DNA from: Flavobacterium sp. Root186
GTDB taxonomy: Bacteria; Bacteroidota; Bacteroidia; Flavobacteriales; Flavobacteriaceae
Assembly: GCF_001428525.1 (NCBI RefSeq)
Contig: NZ_LMHW01000010.1
Location: 372,341-436,340, forward strand
Direction: 5' to 3'
Length of the DNA stretch: 64,000 nucleotides
Within the stretch, counting starts at the first letter, position 1; every line of letters begins with the position of its first letter. Under the pieces are notes generated by a model that worked only from the letters and a program-made list of their open reading frames with translations, searched no databases and was not told where the DNA came from. Shown here one piece after another: positions 9,429 through 18,903 of this stretch. Position numbers and translations under genes: made by a program.

Positions 9429-11696
9429 ATGAATTTCAATAAAATAATGATCTGCGTTGCATTTCTAAGTTCTATAATCCTGAGAGCGCAGACTACAGAA
9501 AAAATAACCGCACACGTTAATCCGTTTATTGGAACGGGAGCAGCACACGGATCACCACTTTCAGGAAATAATTATCCCGGAGCGACAGTTCCGTTTGGTA
9601 TGGTGCAGCTTAGTCCCGACACTCGTAATACACCCGATTGGAGCGTTGCCTGCGGTTATAATTATAACGATGATACAATTGCAGGTTTCAGTCATACACA
9701 TTTAAGCGGAACTGGAGTTGCAGAATTGTTTGATGTAATGCTAATGCCTTTTAGCGGTGCAATAGTGAAAGAAACAGAAGGACAAAATGCGTATCAGTCG
9801 AAATTTACACATGATAAAGAATCGGCAAAACCAGGTTATTACAGCGTAGAACTTTTGGATTATCAAATAAAAGCAGAATTAACAGCAACAACTCACGCTG
9901 GGTTTCATAAATACAGTTTTCCTAAAAATAAAGAAGCGCATATCATTATCGATTTAGATCATTCGATGAAAAAATCAGATTGGAATACACGAATTATAGC
10001 TTCACAATTGTCATTTCCCAATGATCATACCGTAGAAGGATATCGCATTATTACAGGCTGGGCGCCAATGCGAAAAGTATATTTTCATGCTGAATTTTCG
10101 CAGCCCATAATTCATAATCATATAAAAGATGGAAGCAATAGTTATGATAATGCGAAAATCGTTAACGGAAATGCAATCAGGGGAATATTAGATTTTGATA
10201 CTTCAAAACAACAAGAAGTTTTGGTTAAAGTTGGAATCTCTGCGACAAGCATCGAAAATGCACGTTTAAATATACAAGCTGAAATTCCGTCTTGGGATTT
10301 TAATGCAACCGTAAACAATGCAGATGCTGTTTGGGAAAAAGAACTCGGCAAAATAAAAATTGACGGTACAGAAGAACAAAAACAGATTTTCTACACCGCT
10401 TTGTATCATACTTTTATTCAGCCGAATACTTTATCTGATGTCAGCGGCGATTATCCATCGGCAGATTTCACGGTTAGAAATTCATTTAAACCCTATTATT
10501 CGACATTTTCTTTGTGGGATACGTATCGTGGCGCACATCCTTTGTACACCATTTTGCAGTCGGAACGTTCTGCTGATTTTGTAAACAGTATGCTGGCGTA
10601 TTACAAAGTTTTTGGCTATTTACCAATTTGGCAATTATGGGGTCAGGAAAATTATTGTATGATAGGAAATCATGCCATTCCGGTTGTGGTTGATGCCGTG
10701 CTTAAGAATTTATCAGGCATTAATGCAGACTTAGCATTTGAAGCTGTAAAGAATTCAGCAGCTCGCGAACATCCGGGGTCGCCTTTTGGGATCTGGGAAA
10801 AGTACGGTTACATTCCCGAAAATTTAAAATCACAGTCAGTTTCTTTGACTTTAGAAATGGCTTATGATGATTGGTGCGTGGCAGAATTGGCTAAAAAACT
10901 CGGAAAAACAGATGATTATAATCATTTTACAAAACGTTCTCTATTCTACAAAAACTTATACGATAAACAAATAGGTTTTTTTAGAGCCAAAGATGATAAA
11001 GGAAACTGGATCGAACCATTTGATCCGTTAAAATATGGTGCAAACGGAGGATACCCTTTTACCGAAGGCAATGGCTGGCAATACTTTTGGTACGTTCCTC
11101 AAGATGTAAAAGGGCTTATAAATTTGGTTGGAGGAGATAATGCTTTTGCCAAAAAACTAGACACTTTTTTTACTTTAGAAGATAAACCGGAAGAAGTAAA
11201 CGATAATGCTTCTGGCTTCATTGGCCAATATGCGCACGGAAATGAACCAAGTCATCATATTGCTTATTTGTATAATTATGCAGGTCAGCCATGGAAAACG
11301 CAGCAATACGCAGCTGAAATTTTAAAGAAAATGTACAACACGACTTCATCTGGTTATTCTGGAAATGATGATTGCGGAGAACTTTCTGCCTGGTATATTT
11401 TTAGCGCAATGGGATTTTATCCTGTTAATCCTGCAAGCAGTACGTATGTTATTGGTTCTCCATTATTAAAAGAAGCTTCAATTCAGTTGAAAGACGGGAA
11501 GATTTTTAAAGTTGTGGCACAAAATGTTTCAGACAAAAACATTTATATCCAAAGTGCAAAGCTAAATGGTAAAACATATCCTAAGACCTTTATTCATCAA
11601 TCAGAGATTGATAATGGCGGGGTTTTAGAATTTAGTATGGGACCAAAACCTAATAAAAAATGGGGAATTAAATTAGAGGATAGACCTGTTAATTAG
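9429..11696 (+). CDS. GH92 exo-acting alpha-mannosidase
   Basis: Calcium-dependent, inverting alpha-mannosidase family that trims alpha-mannose (commonly alpha-1,2) from high-mannose glycans. A signal peptide (MNFNKIMICVAFLSSIILRAQ, shown in part by its hydrophobic core) leads straight into the diagnostic NPFIGTGAAHGSPLSGNNYP and PGATVPFGMVQLSPDT. Further marks are SHTHLSGTG, SLWDTYRGAHPLYTI, GQENYCMIGNHA, the metal/catalytic region around EGNGWQYFWYVPQD, GNEPSHHIAYLYNYAG and NDDCGELSAWYIFSAMGFYP. At 755 residues it is of normal length. It is the last enzyme of the rightward susCD-GH2-GH95 series, separated from GH95 by 243 bp of palindromic repeats. Family assignment is firm; the exact linkage is not. 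Confidence 0.95.
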   Translation: MNFNKIMICVAFLSSIILRAQTTEKITAHVNPFIGTGAAHGSPLSGNNYPGATVPFGMVQLSPDTRNTPDWSVACGYNYNDDTIAGFSHTHLSGTGVAELFDVMLMPFSGAIVKETEGQNAYQSKFTHDKESAKPGYYSVELLDYQIKAELTATTHAGFHKYSFPKNKEAHIIIDLDHSMKKSDWNTRIIASQLSFPNDHTVEGYRIITGWAPMRKVYFHAEFSQPIIHNHIKDGSNSYDNAKIVNGNAIRGILDFDTSKQQEVLVKVGISATSIENARLNIQAEIPSWDFNATVNNADAVWEKELGKIKIDGTEEQKQIFYTALYHTFIQPNTLSDVSGDYPSADFTVRNSFKPYYSTFSLWDTYRGAHPLYTILQSERSADFVNSMLAYYKVFGYLPIWQLWGQENYCMIGNHAIPVVVDAVLKNLSGINADLAFEAVKNSAAREHPGSPFGIWEKYGYIPENLKSQSVSLTLEMAYDDWCVAELAKKLGKTDDYNHFTKRSLFYKNLYDKQIGFFRAKDDKGNWIEPFDPLKYGANGGYPFTEGNGWQYFWYVPQDVKGLINLVGGDNAFAKKLDTFFTLEDKPEEVNDNASGFIGQYAHGNEPSHHIAYLYNYAGQPWKTQQYAAEILKKMYNTTSSGYSGNDDCGELSAWYIFSAMGFYPVNPASSTYVIGSPLLKEASIQLKDGKIFKVVAQNVSDKNIYIQSAKLNGKTYPKTFIHQSEIDNGGVLEFSMGPKPNKKWGIKLEDRPVN

Positions 11697-11761
11697 ATAT
11701 TAGATATTGCCCACGGATTTTGCGGATTAAACGAATTACGGCGGATTTTAATTTTATTGTT

Positions 11762-11864
11762 TTGTTATTCCGAGGAACGAGGAATGGCACAAGTGAATCG
11801 ACAATGATCGTTGACATTTCTTTGAGGAATTTCTAGTGCGATTCCTCGTTCCTCGGAATGACAA
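11762..11864. repeat. long inverted repeat between convergent genes
   Basis: Arms at 11762-11785 and 11841-11864 (24 bp, one mismatch; core ATTCCGAGGAACGAGGAAT) enclose 55 bp. Each arm has an internal CCGAGG/CCTCGG symmetry. It looks like a REP-type intergenic element and sits between the convergent GH92 and DUF5107 genes. Confidence 0.6.
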
Positions 11865-11881
11865 GATTGTGTAAAACCACA

Positions 11882-11915
11882 AGCCCCGACTGATTTTTAA
11901 AAACCTGTCGGGGCT
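11882..11915. terminator. GC-rich stem-loop, probable transcription end
   Basis: AGCCCCGAC (11882-11890) pairs perfectly with GTCGGGGCT (11907-11915). It lies just past the 3' end of the leftward DUF5107 gene and after the rightward GH92 gene. There is no long T-run, so the termination role is inferred from position. Confidence 0.45.
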
Positions 11916-11938
11916 AAACTTAAATGACCAATACTAAC

Positions 11939-14900
11939 TTAAACAAAAACTGATTCTTCATTTTTCAATAAAGACAAATGTATCGTAACGCCTGAGTGGC
12001 TTTTTTCCTCATCAAGAACCGTGTTGAATGTTTCTTCTGCTTCTGCTTTTTTATCAAGACCAAGAAGTCCTAATCCCTTCATGTATAGACAATGAATTTT
12101 GTTTCGTTTATCCAAATCATCTTCCCAAATCATAAGATCGGGCAGCGATACGGCAAAATAATCGATCGTAATAGAATCGTTTACATGTTTTTGAGCGTAA
12201 GCGACTAGTTTTTCAAAACGTTTACCAGCCTCAGCTGTGTTATTTAATTTTAAGAAAGCTAAACCTTGATAGAAAATTTTATCCGGCTGCTGATCGTTAT
12301 AGAAAATTGCGGCTGTAGGTTCTTCTAGTCCTTGAGTTGCTTTTTGCCACCAGTTTTGAGCTTCTTTCAGATCATTTTTCTTTTCGAAAGCAACGCCAAG
12401 CCAGTAATGAATATCATTTTCCTGTGCGCCTGGTAGTTTTCCTTCGCCTAAATTATCAGGATAAATTTGAGCCTGTTCCAAAAGTTCTATGGCTGCGTCA
12501 TAATTTCCTTGTGAGATCTGCTGTTTTGCAATTTCAGTTAAAGAAATAAGATATTGTCCACTTACTTTTCCTTCGCCGCCTTCCCACGGATGGAAAATTC
12601 GGTTTTGTAATAGAGTAAGTGCTTTATCATGTTTGCCTAAAAGATTGTATATCGCAGCTCTTTCTAGATAAACATCATCTCTTTGAATTACCAATTCTAA
12701 GTGCTTTTCCAAGAAAGCAAGTCTGAAAACTAAATCCCTGTTCAAACGTTTATACAATTGGTCTAATTCCATTAAGATTCTGGAATCTTCTAAATCCAAT
12801 GAAAAAGCTTTTTCTAAACTTGAAAGCGCTTTTTGTTCGTCGCCTAGTTTGTTGTAATAGGCCAATGATAAATTACGGTGTACGGTAGGGAAACTATTGT
12901 CTATAGCAACAGATTGTTCCCAGCAGGAAATAGCATCGTCATAAAACTTAGCAGCATACCAAAAGTTGCCTAAATAATACAAAGCCTTAGCATCATTGGT
13001 TTGTTTCTGAATTACATTTTGAAGTACCAACGCAGCTTCAACCTGATTTGGGAAACAATAATCCGGTTTTGCCTCAGAGGCCATTTTGAAACATTTTTCG
13101 GCTTGACCGAAATCATTTAATTTTTCATAAAAAGAACCTGCAAAATACCACGCCATTGGGTATGTGTTTTCGTCTTTCAAACCTTCATTTAATAATCCCG
13201 CAGCTTCTTCATAAAACCCTGCTGCAGCATAATCTAAAGCATATTCGATATACGTATGAATATTGTTTCGGATAAGCGAATTAAAATAGCTGAGGTCTTT
13301 TTTGTCATTGCTTAAAAGATATTTCTCATAAAGCAATCCAAAATTAAAACAGTCGTCTTGTAAATAGCGGTTTGTAAGTGCAAGGGCTTTTTCTTTTTGA
13401 TTTAGTTTTCTAAGAAGCGCCACTTGTAAATGCAGTGCTTTATGATCTTCGGTATTTTTAGAAATTGATTTTTTAATATGCGTTAATGCCAAATCGTAAT
13501 CGCCTTTTAGAGCGTCAAGCTGCGCGATATAAAAATAACCCTGATTTTGCCAGGCCGCATTCCATGTCGATTTGTAAAAAGCACTGTAAGCATCTTCATT
13601 CTTATTTTGATATTTAAGACATAATCCTAAATTAAAATAAGCTTCACCCTCGTATGGATTTGGATTTCGTTGTGTCAGTGTTTTTATTGCGGCTCTAAAA
13701 TAAGGTTCAGCTTCTGCAAATTTTGCTCTGCGCATTAACCACAATCCCATTGCATTGTTAGAACGAATGTCGCCAGAATCACGCTTTATAGCTTCTTCAT
13801 AATACGGAATCGGGCTGTAAGTAGCGTGTCTGTATTGTTCTAAATGCTGAGCCGTTAGAAATAATTGTTCATTATTCTCGATTTCTTCAGGTGCAAGGGC
13901 AGGTTTTGCAGCTTCGGGAATTTCATCTTCGTTTTGACCTTCGTAAATCCAATCAACTAAAACTTTATTTTCCGCATCTGTTACAGAAATAGATAAACCT
14001 TCTAAACCAAAATTAAAATCAATTGTTTCTTCAAACGAATTGTATGGCGAGGCATCATATTGTTTTTGAAATATAACAACATCATTATTTTTTAAAGTAA
14101 TAGTAGTTTTAGGATAAACGCCAGTTGTGTAAGCCTTAATTACTAATTTGTTATCAATGCTCTCTAAATTAACCATCGCATTTTTAGTCGCATTTTTCAC
14201 AATACCCAAATCACGATACGGCATAAAATACTGCGTAAAATCCTTTTGCTCTCCCGGCATAATCCAGGTAAAGTCCGGTTGGTTATCGGTATAAACACCG
14301 CACATTAATTCGATATACGGACCATCTTCATCCGTAAGGTTACGATCCCAGGCACGACCGAAATCACCGTGACCCCATGTCCATTGCTTCTTTCCCGGAG
14401 AAACATGATGATTAGCTACGTGAAGTAATCCGCCTTTAGAATCATTTTCATATCCGCCCACAAAATTGTACTTAGATGCAATCGCCATATAAGAGGTTGG
14501 AACCGGAATATTTTTGTAACGGGAAATATCAGTTCCCGGCGAATAATCGACTTTATAATAGGTTCCTTTTGCAATAGGGAAAGAAGAAACATCACGTTTA
14601 CCATGATCAAAAACAGCATTTACATCTGGCGGAAAAACAGACTGATAATCATCATTTACCTTAACTGCCGGATTTGCCCACCATAAAAAAGTCTGCGGAA
14701 ATGATGTACGGTTGTATAACTGCGCTTTGATTTCCAAATAAGCTTTATCAGGATATAATCGGAAACCTGCCATACCTTTGGTTCTAAACATACGTTCTAC
14801 TTCGCTGCACCAAACCGTTGCACTGCCGTCTTCATGTTCTTCTATAGTAAAATCAACCGGATCAAAAGTAGTCGGCCTGTGATGCTGTGGCCAGTTGAAC

Positions 14901-15247
14901 TCAATTCCGCCCGAAATCCACGGACCTGTAAGTCCAACCAATGCAGGTTTTACAACCTGATTGTAATAAACAAAATGACGATTTTTAGTTTTATCATAAG
15001 CCATATGAACTCGTCCGCCAAGCTCAGGCAAAATCATTATTTTAATAAATTCATTTTCAAGATAAACCGCCTGATATTCTTTGTTGGTTTTTTCATCTGC
15101 TATTTTTTCAATAACCGGATAAGGGTATACAGATCCGTTACTTCCCTGATACACTCTTTTCTCAATAAATACAGGATTTTTTTCAGGTTTGCCCACCTCA
15201 TAAGTTGGCAGGATTATTTTTTCCTTCCAAACATTTACTTTTTGCAT
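11939..15247 (-). CDS. DUF5107 domain protein with long TPR region
   Basis: An 1102-residue protein with no signal peptide or membrane segment, so cytosolic. Residues about 1-430 form the DUF5107 domain, a beta-rich fold that looks related to aldose epimerase or galactose-mutarotase sandwiches (KIMILPELGGRVHMAYDK, GPWISGGIEFNWPQHHRP, WTWGHGDFGRAWDRNLTD). From about 450 to the end are tandem tetratricopeptide repeats (for example EAYFNLGLCLKYQNKNEDAY, ALYYLGNFWYAAKFYDDAI). The gene follows the sugar porter by 18 bp, in the same direction, and stands inside the glycan locus. A carbohydrate-active role in the cytosol is inferred from fold and context; no reaction is claimed. Confidence 0.8.
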   Translation of the reverse strand: MQKVNVWKEKIILPTYEVGKPEKNPVFIEKRVYQGSNGSVYPYPVIEKIADEKTNKEYQAVYLENEFIKIMILPELGGRVHMAYDKTKNRHFVYYNQVVKPALVGLTGPWISGGIEFNWPQHHRPTTFDPVDFTIEEHEDGSATVWCSEVERMFRTKGMAGFRLYPDKAYLEIKAQLYNRTSFPQTFLWWANPAVKVNDDYQSVFPPDVNAVFDHGKRDVSSFPIAKGTYYKVDYSPGTDISRYKNIPVPTSYMAIASKYNFVGGYENDSKGGLLHVANHHVSPGKKQWTWGHGDFGRAWDRNLTDEDGPYIELMCGVYTDNQPDFTWIMPGEQKDFTQYFMPYRDLGIVKNATKNAMVNLESIDNKLVIKAYTTGVYPKTTITLKNNDVVIFQKQYDASPYNSFEETIDFNFGLEGLSISVTDAENKVLVDWIYEGQNEDEIPEAAKPALAPEEIENNEQLFLTAQHLEQYRHATYSPIPYYEEAIKRDSGDIRSNNAMGLWLMRRAKFAEAEPYFRAAIKTLTQRNPNPYEGEAYFNLGLCLKYQNKNEDAYSAFYKSTWNAAWQNQGYFYIAQLDALKGDYDLALTHIKKSISKNTEDHKALHLQVALLRKLNQKEKALALTNRYLQDDCFNFGLLYEKYLLSNDKKDLSYFNSLIRNNIHTYIEYALDYAAAGFYEEAAGLLNEGLKDENTYPMAWYFAGSFYEKLNDFGQAEKCFKMASEAKPDYCFPNQVEAALVLQNVIQKQTNDAKALYYLGNFWYAAKFYDDAISCWEQSVAIDNSFPTVHRNLSLAYYNKLGDEQKALSSLEKAFSLDLEDSRILMELDQLYKRLNRDLVFRLAFLEKHLELVIQRDDVYLERAAIYNLLGKHDKALTLLQNRIFHPWEGGEGKVSGQYLISLTEIAKQQISQGNYDAAIELLEQAQIYPDNLGEGKLPGAQENDIHYWLGVAFEKKNDLKEAQNWWQKATQGLEEPTAAIFYNDQQPDKIFYQGLAFLKLNNTAEAGKRFEKLVAYAQKHVNDSITIDYFAVSLPDLMIWEDDLDKRNKIHCLYMKGLGLLGLDKKAEAEETFNTVLDEEKSHSGVTIHLSLLKNEESVFV

Positions 15248-15265
15248 GATGTAATGAAATTTAGA

Positions 15266-16675
15266 TTATTGAATATTCTTCGATTGACGATCAGAAACCA
15301 TTAGTTCCTCAATCTCTTCAAGACTTTTGTTTTTTGTTTCAGGAAGTTTTCTGAAAACAAATACAAATCCTAAGGCACAGATAATACCATACACCCAGAA
15401 AGTTCCTGATGTGCCCAGGTATTCGTTAAAAATTGGAAATGTTTGTACCAATAGTGCAGAAGCAATCCAGAGTGCAAATGTGGCTATAGACATCGCAACA
15501 CCTCTGATTCGGTTAGGGAAAATTTCAGATAAAATAACCCATGTAATAGGAGCAAGTGACATTGCGTATATTGCAATAGCTAATAATACCAGCAATAATA
15601 AAGGGAAACCGGTAACATTGGTATAATAAAAATAACCCAGTAAAGCATAAATTACGGCCAATGCGCCAGAACCAAAAAGCATTAATTTTTTGCGTCCAAT
15701 TTTATCTACAGTTCCCATAGCAACCAAAGTAAAAACCAGATTGATACTTCCGGTAATCACGATATTCATAAATAAATCGTTGATGCTGTAACCCGCCGAA
15801 ACAAAGATTTCCTGAGCGTAATTGAAGATGATATTAATACCGCACCATTGCTGAAAAGCCGCCAGAACAATACCAATTGTCAATATAGGTAAAGCCTTTT
15901 TGTCCAACAGCATTTTGAAATCTGTTTTCTCCGTTTCATCAGTGAAAGTTTCTTTGATTTTTACAGTAGCTTCTTTGGCGTAGGCCAAACCTCCAATTTT
16001 AGTAAGTGTATTTTCTGCCGAATCGTAATTTCCTTTTTTAGCCAGATATCTAGGGCTTTCGGGAATTAAAAACATTAAAAGAAAGAATAAAACTGCCGGA
16101 AAAAAACCTGCCCAAAACATCCATCTCCAACCCGTTTGTCCGTTCCATGAAGCCAGAATTTGAGCATGCGTATAACCTGCGGGAATAACCTCTGTAATCA
16201 ACATATTTGTGATTTGTGCGGCCAGAATTCCTATAACTACAGTAAGCTGGTTAATCGAAACAAAAAGTCCGCGGGTCTCCTGAGGTGCGATTTCTGCGAT
16301 ATATAAAGGTGATATTGTAGAGGCAATCCCAATTCCGATACCTCCAATAATACGCCAGATAATAAATATGGTAAAAGTTTCTGAAGCTCCGGTTCCAATT
16401 GCACATAAGGAGAATAATACGGCGGCAACGATTAACATAGGACGTCTTCCGTAGGTATCTGCCAGTTTTCCGGCAACTGCGGCACCTGCAACACAGCCAA
16501 CAAGGGCACTGCTCATTGCCCAGCCTTGTAAGGCCGGTGAATCTGAAATGCCAAAATAAATTTCGTAAAATGGTTTTGCACCACCTATTACAACCCAGTC
16601 GTAGCCAAAGAGTAAACCACCCAATGCTGCAACAAGGCTAATCGATAGTAAAAAGGTATAATTATAGTTTTTCAT
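15266..16675 (-). CDS. MFS sugar:proton symporter (sugar porter family)
   Basis: Inner-membrane transporter of the XylE/GalP-like sugar porter family, expected to bring the released monosaccharide into the cytosol by proton symport. About twelve membrane segments are visible over 469 residues. Family signatures are LGGLLFGYDWVVIGGA in helix 1, GRRPM after helix 2, the PESPRYL motif before the central loop, DKIGRKKLM after helix 8, and PETKNKSLEEIEE at the C-terminus. It is 18 bp upstream of the DUF5107 gene in one transcript and is followed upstream by an AraC regulator in the same orientation (128 bp away). The particular sugar is not readable; mannose, galactose or fucose would fit the neighbouring enzymes. 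Confidence 0.93.
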   Translation of the reverse strand: MKNYNYTFLLSISLVAALGGLLFGYDWVVIGGAKPFYEIYFGISDSPALQGWAMSSALVGCVAGAAVAGKLADTYGRRPMLIVAAVLFSLCAIGTGASETFTIFIIWRIIGGIGIGIASTISPLYIAEIAPQETRGLFVSINQLTVVIGILAAQITNMLITEVIPAGYTHAQILASWNGQTGWRWMFWAGFFPAVLFFLLMFLIPESPRYLAKKGNYDSAENTLTKIGGLAYAKEATVKIKETFTDETEKTDFKMLLDKKALPILTIGIVLAAFQQWCGINIIFNYAQEIFVSAGYSINDLFMNIVITGSINLVFTLVAMGTVDKIGRKKLMLFGSGALAVIYALLGYFYYTNVTGFPLLLLVLLAIAIYAMSLAPITWVILSEIFPNRIRGVAMSIATFALWIASALLVQTFPIFNEYLGTSGTFWVYGIICALGFVFVFRKLPETKNKSLEEIEELMVSDRQSKNIQ

Positions 16676-16803
16676 AAAAAGGGTTTAATAGCTTTTGTAA
16701 AATTAGCGGAATAGAAACCTTTGATTTATGGATATTTTTTTTGAATAGATGGATTATAATCTGATTTTTTGATGCGGTGCATTAAAATACGAAAACCATT
16801 GCG

Positions 16804-17712
16804 TTACTGTTTGTATTCTGTACGGTATTGTATAGGCGAAGTGCTCATTATTTTTTTAAACAAACGGGAGAAATAAAGCGGATCATTGAAGCCGAGATTA
16901 AAACTGATTTCCTTTATACTCATAGTAGTGAAACTAAGATACTGACAGGCTTTCTGCATTTTTAAATAGTTGAAATAATGTATGGGAGAATACCCGGTCT
17001 GTTTCTTAAATAAGGTAAAAAAATGAGAGGACGAATAATTAAAATAAGCAGCCACATCATTGATTTTTAACGAAAGATCCAGATGTTTTTTCATGTAGTC
17101 AATCGCTGATTCAATAGTATTATCCTCTGAAAATTTTCGGTTCTTTTGAATGAAAAATTTCTCATATAAAAAAGCATTCAGCAATTGCCATAATGAAAGA
17201 TTGGCAAATTCAAGATTACTCGCACTGTAACCGTCTTCCATAACATCGAGTATGTTTTCGAAAAGTTCGATGCGTCTTTCTTCAAGCGATAATTGGGGCG
17301 CAGTGTCAGGAAATTCAGTTATGAATTTCTCATAAAAATGAGGTGCCTGAGGTCCGGTAAAATGAATCCAGAAAATACTCCACGGGTTTTGTTTTAAAGC
17401 ATAATAATCATGCGCAACTTCTGGAGGGATAATATAAAAGGTGTTGGCTTTGAGTGTTATGGTTTTGTTTTCTTTACTAATAATGCCTTCTCCTTTATAA
17501 CAATAAATCAGGATATACTGCTTACTCCCGTGTTTTCGTTTCATCGAATGATGACTTGCATTAGGAAAAACGCCAATGTCAGTAAAATACAAACTCGCAA
17601 TAAGAGGATTCTTTTTGATGTTTGAAAGGATGTTTTTAGGGATCACAATCATGCGCTGCCCTAAGAAACCTTCTTTGACTTTTGTTTTTTCTTTTTGAGA
17701 TGAATTTTTCAT
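16804..17712 (-). CDS. AraC-family transcriptional regulator of the glycan locus
   Basis: Sugar-responsive AraC-type regulator. The start is placed at ATG 17712 (302 aa); a longer frame begins only with TTG at 17733. The N-terminal half is the arabinose-type cupin sensor domain (YKGEGIISKENKTITL, FYIIPPEVAHDYYAL, WIHFTGP). The C-terminal half has two helix-turn-helix units (SLKINDVAAYFNYSSSHFFT and MSIKEISFNLGFNDPLYFSR) ending in the AraC signature. It is divergent from the aldose epimerase/GH97 pair, with a 136-bp shared control region, and stands upstream of the sugar porter and DUF5107 genes. Control of both flanking units is inferred from position. Confidence 0.92.
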   Translation of the reverse strand: MKNSSQKEKTKVKEGFLGQRMIVIPKNILSNIKKNPLIASLYFTDIGVFPNASHHSMKRKHGSKQYILIYCYKGEGIISKENKTITLKANTFYIIPPEVAHDYYALKQNPWSIFWIHFTGPQAPHFYEKFITEFPDTAPQLSLEERRIELFENILDVMEDGYSASNLEFANLSLWQLLNAFLYEKFFIQKNRKFSEDNTIESAIDYMKKHLDLSLKINDVAAYFNYSSSHFFTLFKKQTGYSPIHYFNYLKMQKACQYLSFTTMSIKEISFNLGFNDPLYFSRLFKKIMSTSPIQYRTEYKQ

Positions 17713-17774
17713 TTTTCGGATTGTCTTTTCCAAATATCGTAATTTAATCCATGCTTTTAAAAAAAATGTCCATT

Positions 17775-17802
17775 TTGAGACGAATAATCAAAAGTACATT
17801 TG
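17775..17802 (+). promoter_or_regulatory. flavobacterial promoter for the epimerase-GH97 unit
   Basis: TTG at 17775-17777 and TACATTTG at 17795-17802 are separated by 17 bp, an exact fit to the known Bacteroidota TTG / TAnnTTTG pattern. The -7 box ends 46 bp before the epimerase ATG. Confidence 0.7.
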
Positions 17803-17848
17803 AAACACTATTATAACCTTGATGTTTTCAATCCTTTTTTAAAACAAT

Positions 17849-18880
17849 ATGAACCCTTTAAATACAATTGTATATGAGCCTTTTGGCTGGTATTCTGAAA
17901 AAGAAATTTTTAAATTTACACTTACAAACGTTCACGGGAATTATGTTGAACTGCTTAATTATGGAGCCATAGTAAAATCCATAGTAGTTCCGGACAAGAA
18001 CGAAAAAAAAGAAAATGTAGTTTTAGGATTTCCAACTTTAGAGGGTTACATAAAAGATACGTCTTATATAGGAGCAACTGTTGGGCGTTTTGCCAACCGA
18101 ATCAATAATGCCGAATTTTCTATTGAAAATAAAACCTATTATTTAGATAAAAATGATGGCGAGAACAATAATCACAGCGGTTCAGCCGGATTTAACAGCA
18201 AGGTTTTTGATTTTAGCATAAATGAGGATGCTGTAATTTTTACTTTGAAAAATGAAAGCGGAGATGGCGGTTTTCCCGGAAATTTAAAAACCAAAGTCAT
18301 TTATAAATGGACAGATAAAAACGAACTGAAAATTGAATTTTTGGCTGTGTCCGATGAATCAACTCCAATAAACTTTACGAATCATTCTTATTTTAATTTA
18401 TCGGCTTGTACAGAAAAAATACAAAATCATTATCTGAATATTCAGGCCGACAAAATAGTAGAAAGTATGGAAGATTATATTCCGACAGGAAGAATTTTAC
18501 CCGCAGAAAACTGTTCTTTTTACCATTACAAATTAGGAGATGTTATGAAAGACGGCGGACTGAATACGTATTATATTTTTAATAGAAATAATGTCGATGA
18601 AAATTCGGTTTGTGAATTATTCGAAGAAATATCTGGAAGAATAATGCGTGTATATACCTCATATCCGGGCGTACAATTGTATACGGGAGATTATTTAAAC
18701 AGTGCCGAAATTGGGGAACATTCTAAATTTTATGAACCTTTTGACGGACTTTGTTTAGAATGCCAGTATTATCCGGACAGCCCCAACCACGCACATTTTC
18801 CAAATACAATATTCAAGGCAGAGCAGGTTTATAATGAAACTATTACCTATGCTTTTGATATAGCAGCTAACAAAATTTAA
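17849..18880 (+). CDS. galM: aldose 1-epimerase (mutarotase)
   Basis: Interconverts alpha and beta anomers of aldoses, commonly galactose or glucose. No signal peptide is seen, so it is cytosolic and would act on sugar brought in by the neighbouring porter. Family marks are LLNYGAIVKSIVVPDK at the N-terminus, GATVGRFANRINNAEF, the NHSYFNLSA segment with the catalytic-acid His, and the C-terminal LCLECQYYPDSPNHAHFPN with the catalytic-base Glu. Length (343 aa) is normal. The usual LHGG loop is written NHSGSAGF here, a modest departure. It begins the rightward unit with GH97, which follows after 23 bp; a clean promoter lies upstream. Confidence 0.93.
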   Translation: MNPLNTIVYEPFGWYSEKEIFKFTLTNVHGNYVELLNYGAIVKSIVVPDKNEKKENVVLGFPTLEGYIKDTSYIGATVGRFANRINNAEFSIENKTYYLDKNDGENNNHSGSAGFNSKVFDFSINEDAVIFTLKNESGDGGFPGNLKTKVIYKWTDKNELKIEFLAVSDESTPINFTNHSYFNLSACTEKIQNHYLNIQADKIVESMEDYIPTGRILPAENCSFYHYKLGDVMKDGGLNTYYIFNRNNVDENSVCELFEEISGRIMRVYTSYPGVQLYTGDYLNSAEIGEHSKFYEPFDGLCLECQYYPDSPNHAHFPNTIFKAEQVYNETITYAFDIAANKI

Positions 18881-18903
18881 CTATCACCTTTAAAAATTAT
18901 ATA

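Noticed and set aside
11939..15247. Reading the DUF5107 gene as a secreted enzyme of the glycan locus
   Set aside because: No signal peptide or lipobox is present at its start, and no better start was found upstream; it is treated as cytosolic.
14834..15304. Rightward 156-codon frame opposite the start of the DUF5107 gene
   Set aside because: It is antisense to a well-supported gene and its translation has low-complexity, shadow-like composition.
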